The position numbers and the translations under genes were made by a program. From NCBI GenBank assembly GCA_964448935.1, contig CAYVBE010000142.1:1-11339 (forward strand): a stretch of 11,339 nucleotides of DNA, in the 5' to 3' direction. Positions 1 to 7,268 of this stretch are shown piece by piece. A model generated the notes under the pieces. The model did not search any database and was not told the origin of the DNA. It was given only the letters and a program-made list of their open reading frames with translations. The stretch is from CAYVBE01 sp964448935 (GTDB taxonomy: Bacteria > Planctomycetota > Brocadiia > SM23-32). Within the stretch, counting starts at the first letter, position 1. The number at the start of each line of letters is the position of its first letter.

Positions 1-1
1 T

Positions 2-2545
2 ACGGACGGCGAACGTTACCTGGTCTGGGGCGGAGGCATGATTGCCCCCTTGCGCGAGGACATCGAGTCCCTGAAGAACGTCCGCAAGGCCGGCATGAGT
101 CTGGTCGGTTACGAACGCCACGAGCGTGTCTACCTTCCGACACGGATTGACGGATGGCCGGTTGATGACGGTCTGCCCGAGCACGGCGCGCCTTACGGGG
201 GCTTCGTGTTCCATGACGGCGACCGGTACAACTTCATCTTCAGTGCCACCACGTACCGTCACGGCGGCATCCACGAAGACAGCTACATCGCTACCTCCGA
301 TCAACTTACGAAAGGCTACAGCAAACCGCGTCTGCTGGCCGCTGACAGCGGCCGCTGTACGGCCTTCGAGGACGCTGAAGGCAACTGGCGCATTGCGTAT
401 TGCGGAACTCACCCCGAGACCCCGGGCTACGCCAGTCTCGCGATGGCCCCGCTTGGTGACGGACTTGTCAAAGACCCTCAGGTCGCTTCAAGAGAGCCTC
501 TCCCGTTGCCGCAGCAGCCAACCGCTGCGGAAGCGAGCAATCCCGAGCCGATGAAGCGGCCCGAAATGCCGGACGACGTGCCTCAACTCGTCAGCTCTAT
601 CGAGCAGGCATTCGACCACCCGTTGCGCCACACGGCGCTGTGCCAGGGTCCGGACGGAACCTGGTACCTGACCGGCACAGAGTCCACCGAACTGCCGGAC
701 GGGCGCCGCGACTGGTCGCGCAACCGGGGTGTGCGCGTCTGGCGCTCACCGGACCGGAAAAACTGGGAGGACATGGGCTACGTCTGGGAAATCGAGAAGG
801 ACGGCAGTGCCTGGAACAAGGCCGAGCACATGGACCTGACCATCGGCGCCTGGCCACAGATCGGCCGAGCGGTCACGGCCCCGGAACTGCACTACATAAA
901 GGGAACCTTCTACATCGCCTACTCGATGAACGGGCAGGGATGCGGCCTGCTCAGGAGCACCAGCGGCAAAGCCGAGGGACCGTACGAAAACCTGGGGCGC
1001 CTTATCAAGCACGGGCGTGACGCATCGCTCTTCGAAGACGATGACGGCACGGTTTACCTGGTCTGGGGGCAGGGCTTCATGGCCCGGCTCAAGGACGATA
1101 TGAACGGTGTCGCGGATTCCGGACACAAGGTGCTACTTGCCGACCATGTGAAGTACCCGCGCCAGTTCCGCCGCCCGCGCATGATGGGGCAGTGGGGCAG
1201 TCACGTTGCCCGTATTACGGACGACACCGGCGCCCGGTGGTACCTCTGGACTTACACCGTTCGCACCGCGCGGGGCGGCATCAACGCCATAGACGTCTAC
1301 GCTTCCTGGTCGCAAAGCCTCGACGGGCCGTGGACGGCAATGTCCATGTCGGTCCCCAACAGTGCCCAGACGACGGTCGTCGCAGACGATGACGGCGGCT
1401 ACTGGTGCACCGTCTCCGGCGAGGACGAATACAGCCAGTGCCCGTTCCGGCCGGTGGTCAGCCCCTTCGGCAGTCCGCTCTACCGGGGAGTTCGGCGCAA
1501 TACTAAGGGGTTCTTGAGATTCGATGGTGTGCCGGCGCCGGAAAGAGATCGTGGCCACGTACCGTACCACCGGGCCCAGGCCATGCAGTCCACCACCCTC
1601 GATCTCTGGTGCGGGTGGCCCGACTACATCCAGAGCACCATCCGGGATACCTATATCGCCCGAAACGACGAAGACGGTTTCTATTACCTCAGCGGCGGCT
1701 GGTGGTTTCCCGAAACTCCGAAGAGCGAGTTCTTCATGTGGCGTTCGAAAGACCTGCTGCACTGGGAGCGGCTGGACGGCCTGTGGGAACCGGCCGAGGA
1801 CCTGAAGGACGAGGAGTGGATCACTTCAGGAATCTGGGAAAAACTGTTCGGCGAGAATGCCACGAAGAGAACATCCTTCACGACGGCCGAGACGCATATC
1901 AAGCATTTCGACGACTGCTGGTACCTGGTTACCGGCGCCGGAACGAGGATGGGCATAATTAAGTCGGAGAGTGGCAAGATCACCGGTCCGTACGAGGCGA
2001 TTCGCCTCTGCCCGGGTGTGGCTGACGCCTTTCACGAGGACGACGGAAGCATCATTCATATCCGCGTAGATACCTGGTGGCGCTTCAAGGACGCGGACGC
2101 TTACGAGGCGGACGAGGTCTCCGACTCGGGTCGAATCAAGGCGTCCTACAACCACAACTGGACCCAGGACTGCGAGGCGGGTCTGTTCAGGTACGACGGC
2201 AAATACGTGGCCTACTCGACACACTGGACCGGCTCCTACGACCGATCCTTCGTCTATGCCGACGATATGACGCAGGAGTTCTGGAGCCGGCCGCGCGTCG
2301 GCGGAATATACTGCGGGAACGGCAACATCTTCCGGGACTTCGAGGGCAACTGGTGGAGCTCGGGTTTCCTGAACACCAACGAATTTGCCAAGACCGGCTA
2401 TCAAGTGTCCCGTCTGATTATCTACCCGCTGTTCATCGGCTGGGAAGGTGGCAAACTGATCATCGAGCCCAAGGCCGTGCGCGAAAACCGGGCCAAACTG
2501 GAACGCATGGGCGTACTTTGGCAAAGCACGCGGTCTGATTCCTGA
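2..2545 (+). CDS. GH43-like triple beta-propeller protein, 5'-truncated by the window edge
   Basis: The frame is open from base 2 and reads TDGERYLVWGGGM, matching residues 185-197 of the paralogue at 7269-10268. About 185 residues and any signal peptide therefore lie upstream; the ATG at base 38 is internal. Visible parts are the end of propeller A (2 to about 430), a Pro-rich linker (about 455-590), propeller B (about 600-1480) and propeller C (about 1600-2545). Blade signatures of five-bladed GH43/GH62/GH117-type propellers recur: GPDGTWYLTGT, APELHYIKGTFYIAYS, DASLFEDDDGTVYLVWG. Propeller C keeps Asp (1646-1648), Asp (2024-2026) and Glu (2174-2176) at positions resembling the GH43 base, pKa modulator and acid. 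In propeller B the base position is His (629-631). The role, extracytoplasmic glycoside hydrolysis or glycan binding, is inferred; substrate unknown. The stop is 12 bases before the SGNH gene, suggesting cotranscription. Confidence 0.85.
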   Translation, partial: TDGERYLVWGGGMIAPLREDIESLKNVRKAGMSLVGYERHERVYLPTRIDGWPVDDGLPEHGAPYGGFVFHDGDRYNFIFSATTYRHGGIHEDSYIATSDQLTKGYSKPRLLAADSGRCTAFEDAEGNWRIAYCGTHPETPGYASLAMAPLGDGLVKDPQVASREPLPLPQQPTAAEASNPEPMKRPEMPDDVPQLVSSIEQAFDHPLRHTALCQGPDGTWYLTGTESTELPDGRRDWSRNRGVRVWRSPDRKNWEDMGYVWEIEKDGSAWNKAEHMDLTIGAWPQIGRAVTAPELHYIKGTFYIAYSMNGQGCGLLRSTSGKAEGPYENLGRLIKHGRDASLFEDDDGTVYLVWGQGFMARLKDDMNGVADSGHKVLLADHVKYPRQFRRPRMMGQWGSHVARITDDTGARWYLWTYTVRTARGGINAIDVYASWSQSLDGPWTAMSMSVPNSAQTTVVADDDGGYWCTVSGEDEYSQCPFRPVVSPFGSPLYRGVRRNTKGFLRFDGVPAPERDRGHVPYHRAQAMQSTTLDLWCGWPDYIQSTIRDTYIARNDEDGFYYLSGGWWFPETPKSEFFMWRSKDLLHWERLDGLWEPAEDLKDEEWITSGIWEKLFGENATKRTSFTTAETHIKHFDDCWYLVTGAGTRMGIIKSESGKITGPYEAIRLCPGVADAFHEDDGSIIHIRVDTWWRFKDADAYEADEVSDSGRIKASYNHNWTQDCEAGLFRYDGKYVAYSTHWTGSYDRSFVYADDMTQEFWSRPRVGGIYCGNGNIFRDFEGNWWSSGFLNTNEFAKTGYQVSRLIIYPLFIGWEGGKLIIEPKAVRENRAKLERMGVLWQSTRSDS

Positions 2546-2550
2546 AAGGA
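2545..2550 (+). promoter_or_regulatory. Ribosome binding site for the SGNH hydrolase gene
   Basis: AAAGGA lies 7 bases before the ATG at 2558 and shares its first base with the TGA stop of the preceding gene (2543-2545). This arrangement supports the 2558 start over the in-frame ATGs at 2582 and 2585, which would remove the positively charged front of the signal peptide, and suggests translational coupling. Confidence 0.7.
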
Positions 2551-2557
2551 AACCACG

Positions 2558-3769
2558 ATGTCGCGAACGGAACGCTTCAAAATGATGGCGCTGATCTTTG
2601 GTGGAATCATCGCGATTTCGAGTGCCGTGCATGCGGAGAGTCCGGACAGGCTGAAGTTGATCTATTTCGGCAACAGCCTGACGGCGTGCGCACAACCGGA
2701 CCTGCATGACGAACTCGGCGAAAGCGCCGCAAAGACCTGGGATGTCACTTCAATCCTGGGTGCGGGCTGGCAGGTAAACTTCCATCGGTTTCACCTGCTG
2801 AATGCAGGGCTTGATATCAGCGAAGACGGCACCCTCCTACTCGACCGTGAGCGTTATGCCGACGAACTCGAAAGTCTGGCCCATCTCGCCGAGAGCTGCG
2901 GGGATTTGACGCTCGACAAAGGCGACGCCGCGAAAGCCAGTTTCAATGCGAAACGCTTCGTCAGAGAAACGTACGACGGCATGCTGCTGCAGTTTTTCCA
3001 TGCGCCCCTGCATTTCATGCGGGAAGAGCACATGGGCGTAGAATTCAACGAGCCGCGTGACATCGGAGAACTCCCGGCCTGCATTGATATGATACGGATG
3101 TACCTGGCCATGAACCCCGGAGGCACAATCTACATCTACCAGAACTGGCCGCACATGCCGGAGACCTTTCCGGTCCCGCCCGAGGGCGAACGCCCGGATT
3201 GGGCCAGACGCGAAGGTGCCCGACTTGCCCGCGCCGAATTCCCCGACCGCGAGAAGTTCGATTATGAACACGAATGGCTCGAGAAGAAGTACAGCCCCGA
3301 TCATCCGGACCGGCCCTGGAAGGATAACCTCCGCTGCAAGGATATCGGCGATCAGTTGTTCGAAGCGCTGAAAGCGGAATTTACGGATCTGTGGAAAGAA
3401 GGCCGGCTCCAGATGATTCCGGTCGGCGATGTCTGGCTGGAACTGCACCGGAAAATGAAAGCCGGCGAATTCCCGGGGTTTGACGACATCGAGGAGTTTT
3501 ATACCGATATCCAGCACATCCGTATCGGGCTTGCTCGCTACTCGGCCGCTGCCGCCTTCTACGCGGTTATGTTCCGGGATAGGCCCCACAACCTCGACTG
3601 GCAGATCTACAACAGCAAGAAAGCCTACATCAACAAGTGGGACCGCCGGAACGGCTACGACCTCAACCATGACAAAGGCGAACTGCTCGAGATAACTCCT
3701 GAGACAGCCGAGATAGTCAACGACGTGATCTGGCAGGTCGTCAACGACCATCCGTATGTTAGAATGTAG
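2558..3769 (+). CDS. Exported SGNH/GDSL-type hydrolase (putative carbohydrate esterase)
   Basis: The 403-residue protein begins with a Sec signal peptide (charged MSRTERFK, hydrophobic stretch, probable cleavage after AVHA at residue 26). Block I of the SGNH family is YFGNSLT at residues 36-42, with Ser40 as the likely nucleophile. A Gly block follows at 68-70 (GAGWQ), an Asn block at 195-198 (QNWP), and near the C-terminus DIQH gives the Asp317-x-x-His320 pair typical of the catalytic acid and base. Family members hydrolyse esters, often acetyl groups on polysaccharides. Lying between GH43-like and PQQ-like genes, a deacylating role on a glycan is a reasonable inference, but lipid or other ester substrates are not excluded. 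The insert between residues 200 and 300 is long for a minimal SGNH fold (about 200 residues). The start is supported by AAAGGA 7 bases upstream. Confidence 0.85.
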   Translation: MSRTERFKMMALIFGGIIAISSAVHAESPDRLKLIYFGNSLTACAQPDLHDELGESAAKTWDVTSILGAGWQVNFHRFHLLNAGLDISEDGTLLLDRERYADELESLAHLAESCGDLTLDKGDAAKASFNAKRFVRETYDGMLLQFFHAPLHFMREEHMGVEFNEPRDIGELPACIDMIRMYLAMNPGGTIYIYQNWPHMPETFPVPPEGERPDWARREGARLARAEFPDREKFDYEHEWLEKKYSPDHPDRPWKDNLRCKDIGDQLFEALKAEFTDLWKEGRLQMIPVGDVWLELHRKMKAGEFPGFDDIEEFYTDIQHIRIGLARYSAAAAFYAVMFRDRPHNLDWQIYNSKKAYINKWDRRNGYDLNHDKGELLEITPETAEIVNDVIWQVVNDHPYVRM

Positions 3770-3796
3770 CAAATACGCCTTGGTGGTTGACTTACG

Positions 3797-3818
3797 GGGC
3801 GCATTGTCGGCTGCGTCC
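3797..3818 (+). other. Possible RNA stem-loop in the 101-base gap between SGNH and PQQ-like genes
   Basis: GGGCGCA (3797-3803) can pair with TGCGTCC (3812-3818) in seven pairs with one G-T wobble around the 8-base loop TTGTCGGC. A competing outer pairing is CCTTGGTGG (3778-3786) with CCACAAGG (3817-3824), with one bulged G. No T-run follows, so it does not look like an intrinsic terminator. It could be an mRNA processing or stability element, or chance in GC-rich DNA. The rest of the gap (3770-3870) shows no convincing promoter: TTGACT at 3787-3792 has no -10 element at the right distance. Confidence 0.25.
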
Positions 3819-3856
3819 ACAAGGTCCACCCGGGGAAGCTCCCGAAACCGAGACAC

Positions 3857-3864
3857 AGAAGAGG
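3857..3864 (+). promoter_or_regulatory. Ribosome binding site deciding the start of the PQQ-like gene
   Basis: AGAAGAGG ends 6 bases before the ATG at 3871. The frame is open further upstream to a TTG at 3787, but that would add 28 residues without hydrophobic character ahead of the signal peptide. The site therefore places the start at 3871; the ATG at 3877 is a weaker alternative. Confidence 0.7.
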
Positions 3865-3870
3865 TGCCAC

Positions 3871-6800
3871 ATGCCCATGAAAACACTCCGAACGTTGCTC
3901 ATGCTACTGCTGATCGCCGCCACCGCCGTCGCGGCGGACCCCGTTGAACGGATACAGGACGCCGGGTTCACCGGCGGGCTGGTGGCGCAGGTGGGCTCGG
4001 CGGACCTGGGTCTTCGGGACCTTAGGGGGCGCTTTCACGTGCGGCTGCTGCTGCGCGATGAGGTGGCTGTGGAGGAGGCGTGGGAGGCCATTGACGCGGC
4101 CGGGCTGCAGGGGCGGTTCACCGTTGCCGCGTGGGACGGCGGTTCCCTGCCCTTCGTCGAGCGGGCGCTGAATGCGCTTGTGCTGGCGGAGGAGGGGCTG
4201 GTCAGCGACAAGGAGGCGCGGCGTGCCCTGGCTCCGCGCGGGCTGTTGATCACCCCCGAAGGCGCCGAGGCCGTCCCCGTGCCGGAGACGATAGATGACT
4301 GGACACATTACCTCTACGATTCCACCGGCAACGCGGTCTCGAAGGACCGGGAGGTCGGCCCGCCGAAGTCCTTCCGCTGGTGGGCGCCGCCGCTGCACAT
4401 GCGCGGCCACAACTGGGGCAACAGCTTCCTGGGCCTCGTGACCGGCGGCGGGCGGGCTTTCTACCTGCTGGACGAGGGGCCTTACATGTTCAGCGACGGG
4501 CAGCTGCCGGACACCGGCATCGCCGAGCGCTGGTCCCTGGTGGCGCGCGACGCCTTCAACGGCGCGCTGTTGTGGAAGAGGCCGCTGAAGGGCTATGGCT
4601 ACCCGGTGTTCGAGGACGTGGGTCTCCAGCCCAACCTGGAGTACGTCTGGCGCAGCCCGCTGAGCCTGAACCGGCGGGCGGCCGTGGTGCAGGGCGACAG
4701 GGTCTATGCCTCCCTTACCTACCGTCAGGGCCCGCTGAGCATCCTCGACGCCGCCACGGGCGAGACGCTGCGCGAGGTGCCGCTGGAGGGCAGTGTGGAC
4801 GAGATCGTCGCCGACGGCGACCTGATCGTAACACGGGTGCGCACGAAGATCCCGATGCCCACGGACTTCTACACAGAAAAAGGCGTGAGTTGGAAAGAAT
4901 ACAAGAGGCTGACCAAGCAGGGCCTTGAGCACAACGAAGCCCGCGCCGAGCTGCACTCCAGAATGCTGGACATCCTCACGGAACAGCCGCTGGAGCGCGT
5001 TGTGGCGGTGGACGGGGAGTCCGGACAGATACTCTGGTCGCACGACGCGCCGCTCGTCGCGCACCAGAGCCTGGCCCTGGCCGAGGGCAAGGTGCTGTAC
5101 CACAACTACCAGTCGCTGGTGGCCCTGGACGCCGAGACCGGCGAGCCCGCCTGGAAGTTCCCGAACCCGGTGCAGAACCGCAGGCGCCTGGGCAGCCGCG
5201 CGCTGCTGGGAGCGCTGCTTGTGGAGAAGGGAAAGGTATTGTGGGCCAGCAGCGCGTGCGGGGGAGGCTACTGCCTGGACCTGCAGAACGGAGAACTGCT
5301 GTGGCAGGAGGGGCGCCTTGGCACGCCCGGTGGATTCGGTTTCCCCACGGCATTGCGCGTGATTGACGGCATACTCTACAGCGATTCCGTCAGGTACCCC
5401 AGAAGACTGGCCGACGGTTCCGAGGCGCCGCCTCCGGACATCGCCGGCATGCTCGGCCGGGGCCACCACATCCGCTGTTTCGCCGGCAAGGCCACGGAGC
5501 GGTTCCTGATCACCCCGCACCGGGGGGCGGAGTTCATTGACCTGGAGGGCGACCAACACATGGTCAATGACTGGATACGCGGCGCCTGCGGTATGGGCAA
5601 CCTGCCGGCCAACGGCATGTTCTATGTGAGCCCGGACCCCTGTGCCTGCTACGCCGGCGCAAAGATCATCGGATTCCACGCGCTGTCCGCCGACCTCCCT
5701 GTGGGGCTGGCGGATGCCCCGGTGCCGGAGGACGCATCGCGCCTTCAGAAGGGGCCGGCCTATTCCGACCCGGTCGGTGAGATGAAAAAGACTGGGTGGC
5801 GCGCCTATCGCGCTGATGCCCGGCGCTCCGGGATGGCCGCTGCACCCATGTCGGCGGAACTACAGGTGCTATGGAGTAAAGAACTCGCCGATCGGGCGCC
5901 GGAAGGCTACAACCGCACCGGCCATCTGACCCAGGCCACGGGCGCCGGCGGCCGGCTCTATATCGTGAAGAAGGATACCTACGAGTTGCTCAGTCTCGAT
6001 GCAGCGGACGGCACGGTGCTGTGGCGCCGGAGCTTCCCGGGGGCGCTGGACGGGCCGCCCACCATCGTGGGCGACCGCCTGTTCATCGGCTGCCGCTCGG
6101 GCGCGGTGTACAGCCTGCGGGCATCGGACGGGGCGCCGGCCTGGCGGTTCCGGGCGGCCCCGCTCGACCGGCTCAGCCTCTCGGACGACAGGGTCGAGAG
6201 CGTCTGGCCGGTCTTCAGCAGCGTGCTCTACCATGATGGCCTGATATACGCGGTGGCGGGCCGGAACAGCTACCTGGACGGCGGGTTGCGCCTCTACGCG
6301 TTCGATCCCGCCACCGGCGCGGTCCGGCATCACAACACGCTGGAAGGCCCCTGGCCCACCGAGGAGCAGTTGCGCCAACCCGTGATTACGGAACGTGATC
6401 TCCGAAGCGCGAAAGACGAAGAGACGAGGGCAAGGCTGGAGGAGATGGTCTCCACGCAGTACGCCACCGGTTACAGTATGAAGGGCGGAGCTGTGGACCT
6501 GCTGGTCTCCGACGGTAAGGACCTCTACATGGCGCAGAACAAGTTCACGCCCCGGCTCGATCGGGTGGAACTGAAGCGCATGGGCATCATAGGCCTGACG
6601 CCCATGGGCGGCATGCACATGATGGCCAGCGACGGGTTCCAGGACCCCACCATGTATCATCGCAACTACCGGCTCTACGACGACCGGTGGATGGGCAAGT
6701 GCGGTGGCTCCGGCACCGCGGCCCGGGGCGGCACCATGCTGGCAGTGGGCGCCGACCGGGTGTATGCCGCCAAGCACTACGAGGGCGGCTGGTACCCCAC

Positions 6801-7251
6801 GCACGAGCCGGGCAGCGGAAATCTGGTGCTGGCCGACGCCTTCGACACGCCAAACGTCCGCGGCGACAGGATAGACCGCGAGGCGCAGCAGGCCAAAGGC
6901 CTGCGCAACTGGGGGAACGCCAGCGACTACATGCGCACGGACAAACCGCTCTGGCAGGCCAACGTCCCCATCCTGGTCCGCGCCATGCTGGCCGCCCCCG
7001 ACGGGCGGGGCGGCGAGATCGTCTTCAGCGCCGGCGTGGTGGAGGGCGAGAACCCGGAGGAATGGGAGCGCGCGGCCGAGTTCGCCAGTCAGGCCAGGCT
7101 CTTCATACACGACGGCACGAACGGCGAGCTGCTGGCCGAATACGACCTCCCCGCCTGCCCCGTCTTCGACGGCCTGTCCGCCGCCGACGGAAAACTTGTC
7201 ATCCCCATGATTGACGGCCAGGTTCAGTGTATGTCGGTTAAGCAAAAATAA
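3871..7251 (+). CDS. Exported PQQ-like beta-propeller protein with degenerate methyltransferase-like N-terminal domain
   Basis: From the ATG at 3871 the protein is 1126 residues. Residues 1-22 form a signal peptide (MPMKTLRTLLMLLLIAATAVAA, read as two parts MPMKTLRTLL and MLLLIAATAVAA). Residues about 25-135 resemble a class I SAM-dependent methyltransferase fold, but the glycine motif is altered to VGSADLGL (41-48). A DDWTHYLYD segment (142-150) opens the propeller part. PQQ/BamB-type repeats with the xDGxxLW pattern recur, for example FNGALLWKR, GESGQILW, DAETGEPAW, QNGELLW, DAADGTVLW, SDGAPAW, PATGAV. A three-cysteine signature (Cys573, Cys591, Cys593, in CACYAGAK) sits mid-protein. This architecture is, from memory, common in planctomycete-type genomes; its biochemical role is not established, and neither PQQ binding nor dehydrogenase activity can be claimed. 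It lies 17 bases before the GH43-like gene, suggesting joint expression with the glycan-degrading enzymes. Confidence 0.85.
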   Translation: MPMKTLRTLLMLLLIAATAVAADPVERIQDAGFTGGLVAQVGSADLGLRDLRGRFHVRLLLRDEVAVEEAWEAIDAAGLQGRFTVAAWDGGSLPFVERALNALVLAEEGLVSDKEARRALAPRGLLITPEGAEAVPVPETIDDWTHYLYDSTGNAVSKDREVGPPKSFRWWAPPLHMRGHNWGNSFLGLVTGGGRAFYLLDEGPYMFSDGQLPDTGIAERWSLVARDAFNGALLWKRPLKGYGYPVFEDVGLQPNLEYVWRSPLSLNRRAAVVQGDRVYASLTYRQGPLSILDAATGETLREVPLEGSVDEIVADGDLIVTRVRTKIPMPTDFYTEKGVSWKEYKRLTKQGLEHNEARAELHSRMLDILTEQPLERVVAVDGESGQILWSHDAPLVAHQSLALAEGKVLYHNYQSLVALDAETGEPAWKFPNPVQNRRRLGSRALLGALLVEKGKVLWASSACGGGYCLDLQNGELLWQEGRLGTPGGFGFPTALRVIDGILYSDSVRYPRRLADGSEAPPPDIAGMLGRGHHIRCFAGKATERFLITPHRGAEFIDLEGDQHMVNDWIRGACGMGNLPANGMFYVSPDPCACYAGAKIIGFHALSADLPVGLADAPVPEDASRLQKGPAYSDPVGEMKKTGWRAYRADARRSGMAAAPMSAELQVLWSKELADRAPEGYNRTGHLTQATGAGGRLYIVKKDTYELLSLDAADGTVLWRRSFPGALDGPPTIVGDRLFIGCRSGAVYSLRASDGAPAWRFRAAPLDRLSLSDDRVESVWPVFSSVLYHDGLIYAVAGRNSYLDGGLRLYAFDPATGAVRHHNTLEGPWPTEEQLRQPVITERDLRSAKDEETRARLEEMVSTQYATGYSMKGGAVDLLVSDGKDLYMAQNKFTPRLDRVELKRMGIIGLTPMGGMHMMASDGFQDPTMYHRNYRLYDDRWMGKCGGSGTAARGGTMLAVGADRVYAAKHYEGGWYPTHEPGSGNLVLADAFDTPNVRGDRIDREAQQAKGLRNWGNASDYMRTDKPLWQANVPILVRAMLAAPDGRGGEIVFSAGVVEGENPEEWERAAEFASQARLFIHDGTNGELLAEYDLPACPVFDGLSAADGKLVIPMIDGQVQCMSVKQK

Positions 7252-7254
7252 CAC

Positions 7255-7259
7255 GAGGA
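7255..7259 (+). promoter_or_regulatory. Ribosome binding site for the 999-residue GH43-like gene
   Basis: GAGGA is placed 9 bases before the ATG at 7269, just after the TAA stop of the PQQ-like gene (7249-7251). The 17-base gap leaves no room for a separate promoter outside the upstream coding sequence, in favour of an operon. Confidence 0.65.
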
Positions 7260-7268
7260 ACGAACACG

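Noticed and set aside
38..40. ATG at 38 as the true start of the first gene
   Set aside because: The frame is open and homologous to the paralogue upstream of it to the window edge, and the ATG falls inside a conserved propeller strand.
3787..3870. Upstream TTG start adding 28 residues to the PQQ-like protein
   Set aside because: The extension lacks hydrophobic character, would bury the signal peptide, and the AGAAGAGG site points to 3871.
3904..5679. Long reverse-strand open frame opposite the PQQ-like gene (also 5869-7254)
   Set aside because: It mirrors the high GC of the + strand gene, has no recognisable domain or ribosome binding site, and its residue content (Arg, Pro, Gln, Val, Gly) is typical of a shadow frame.
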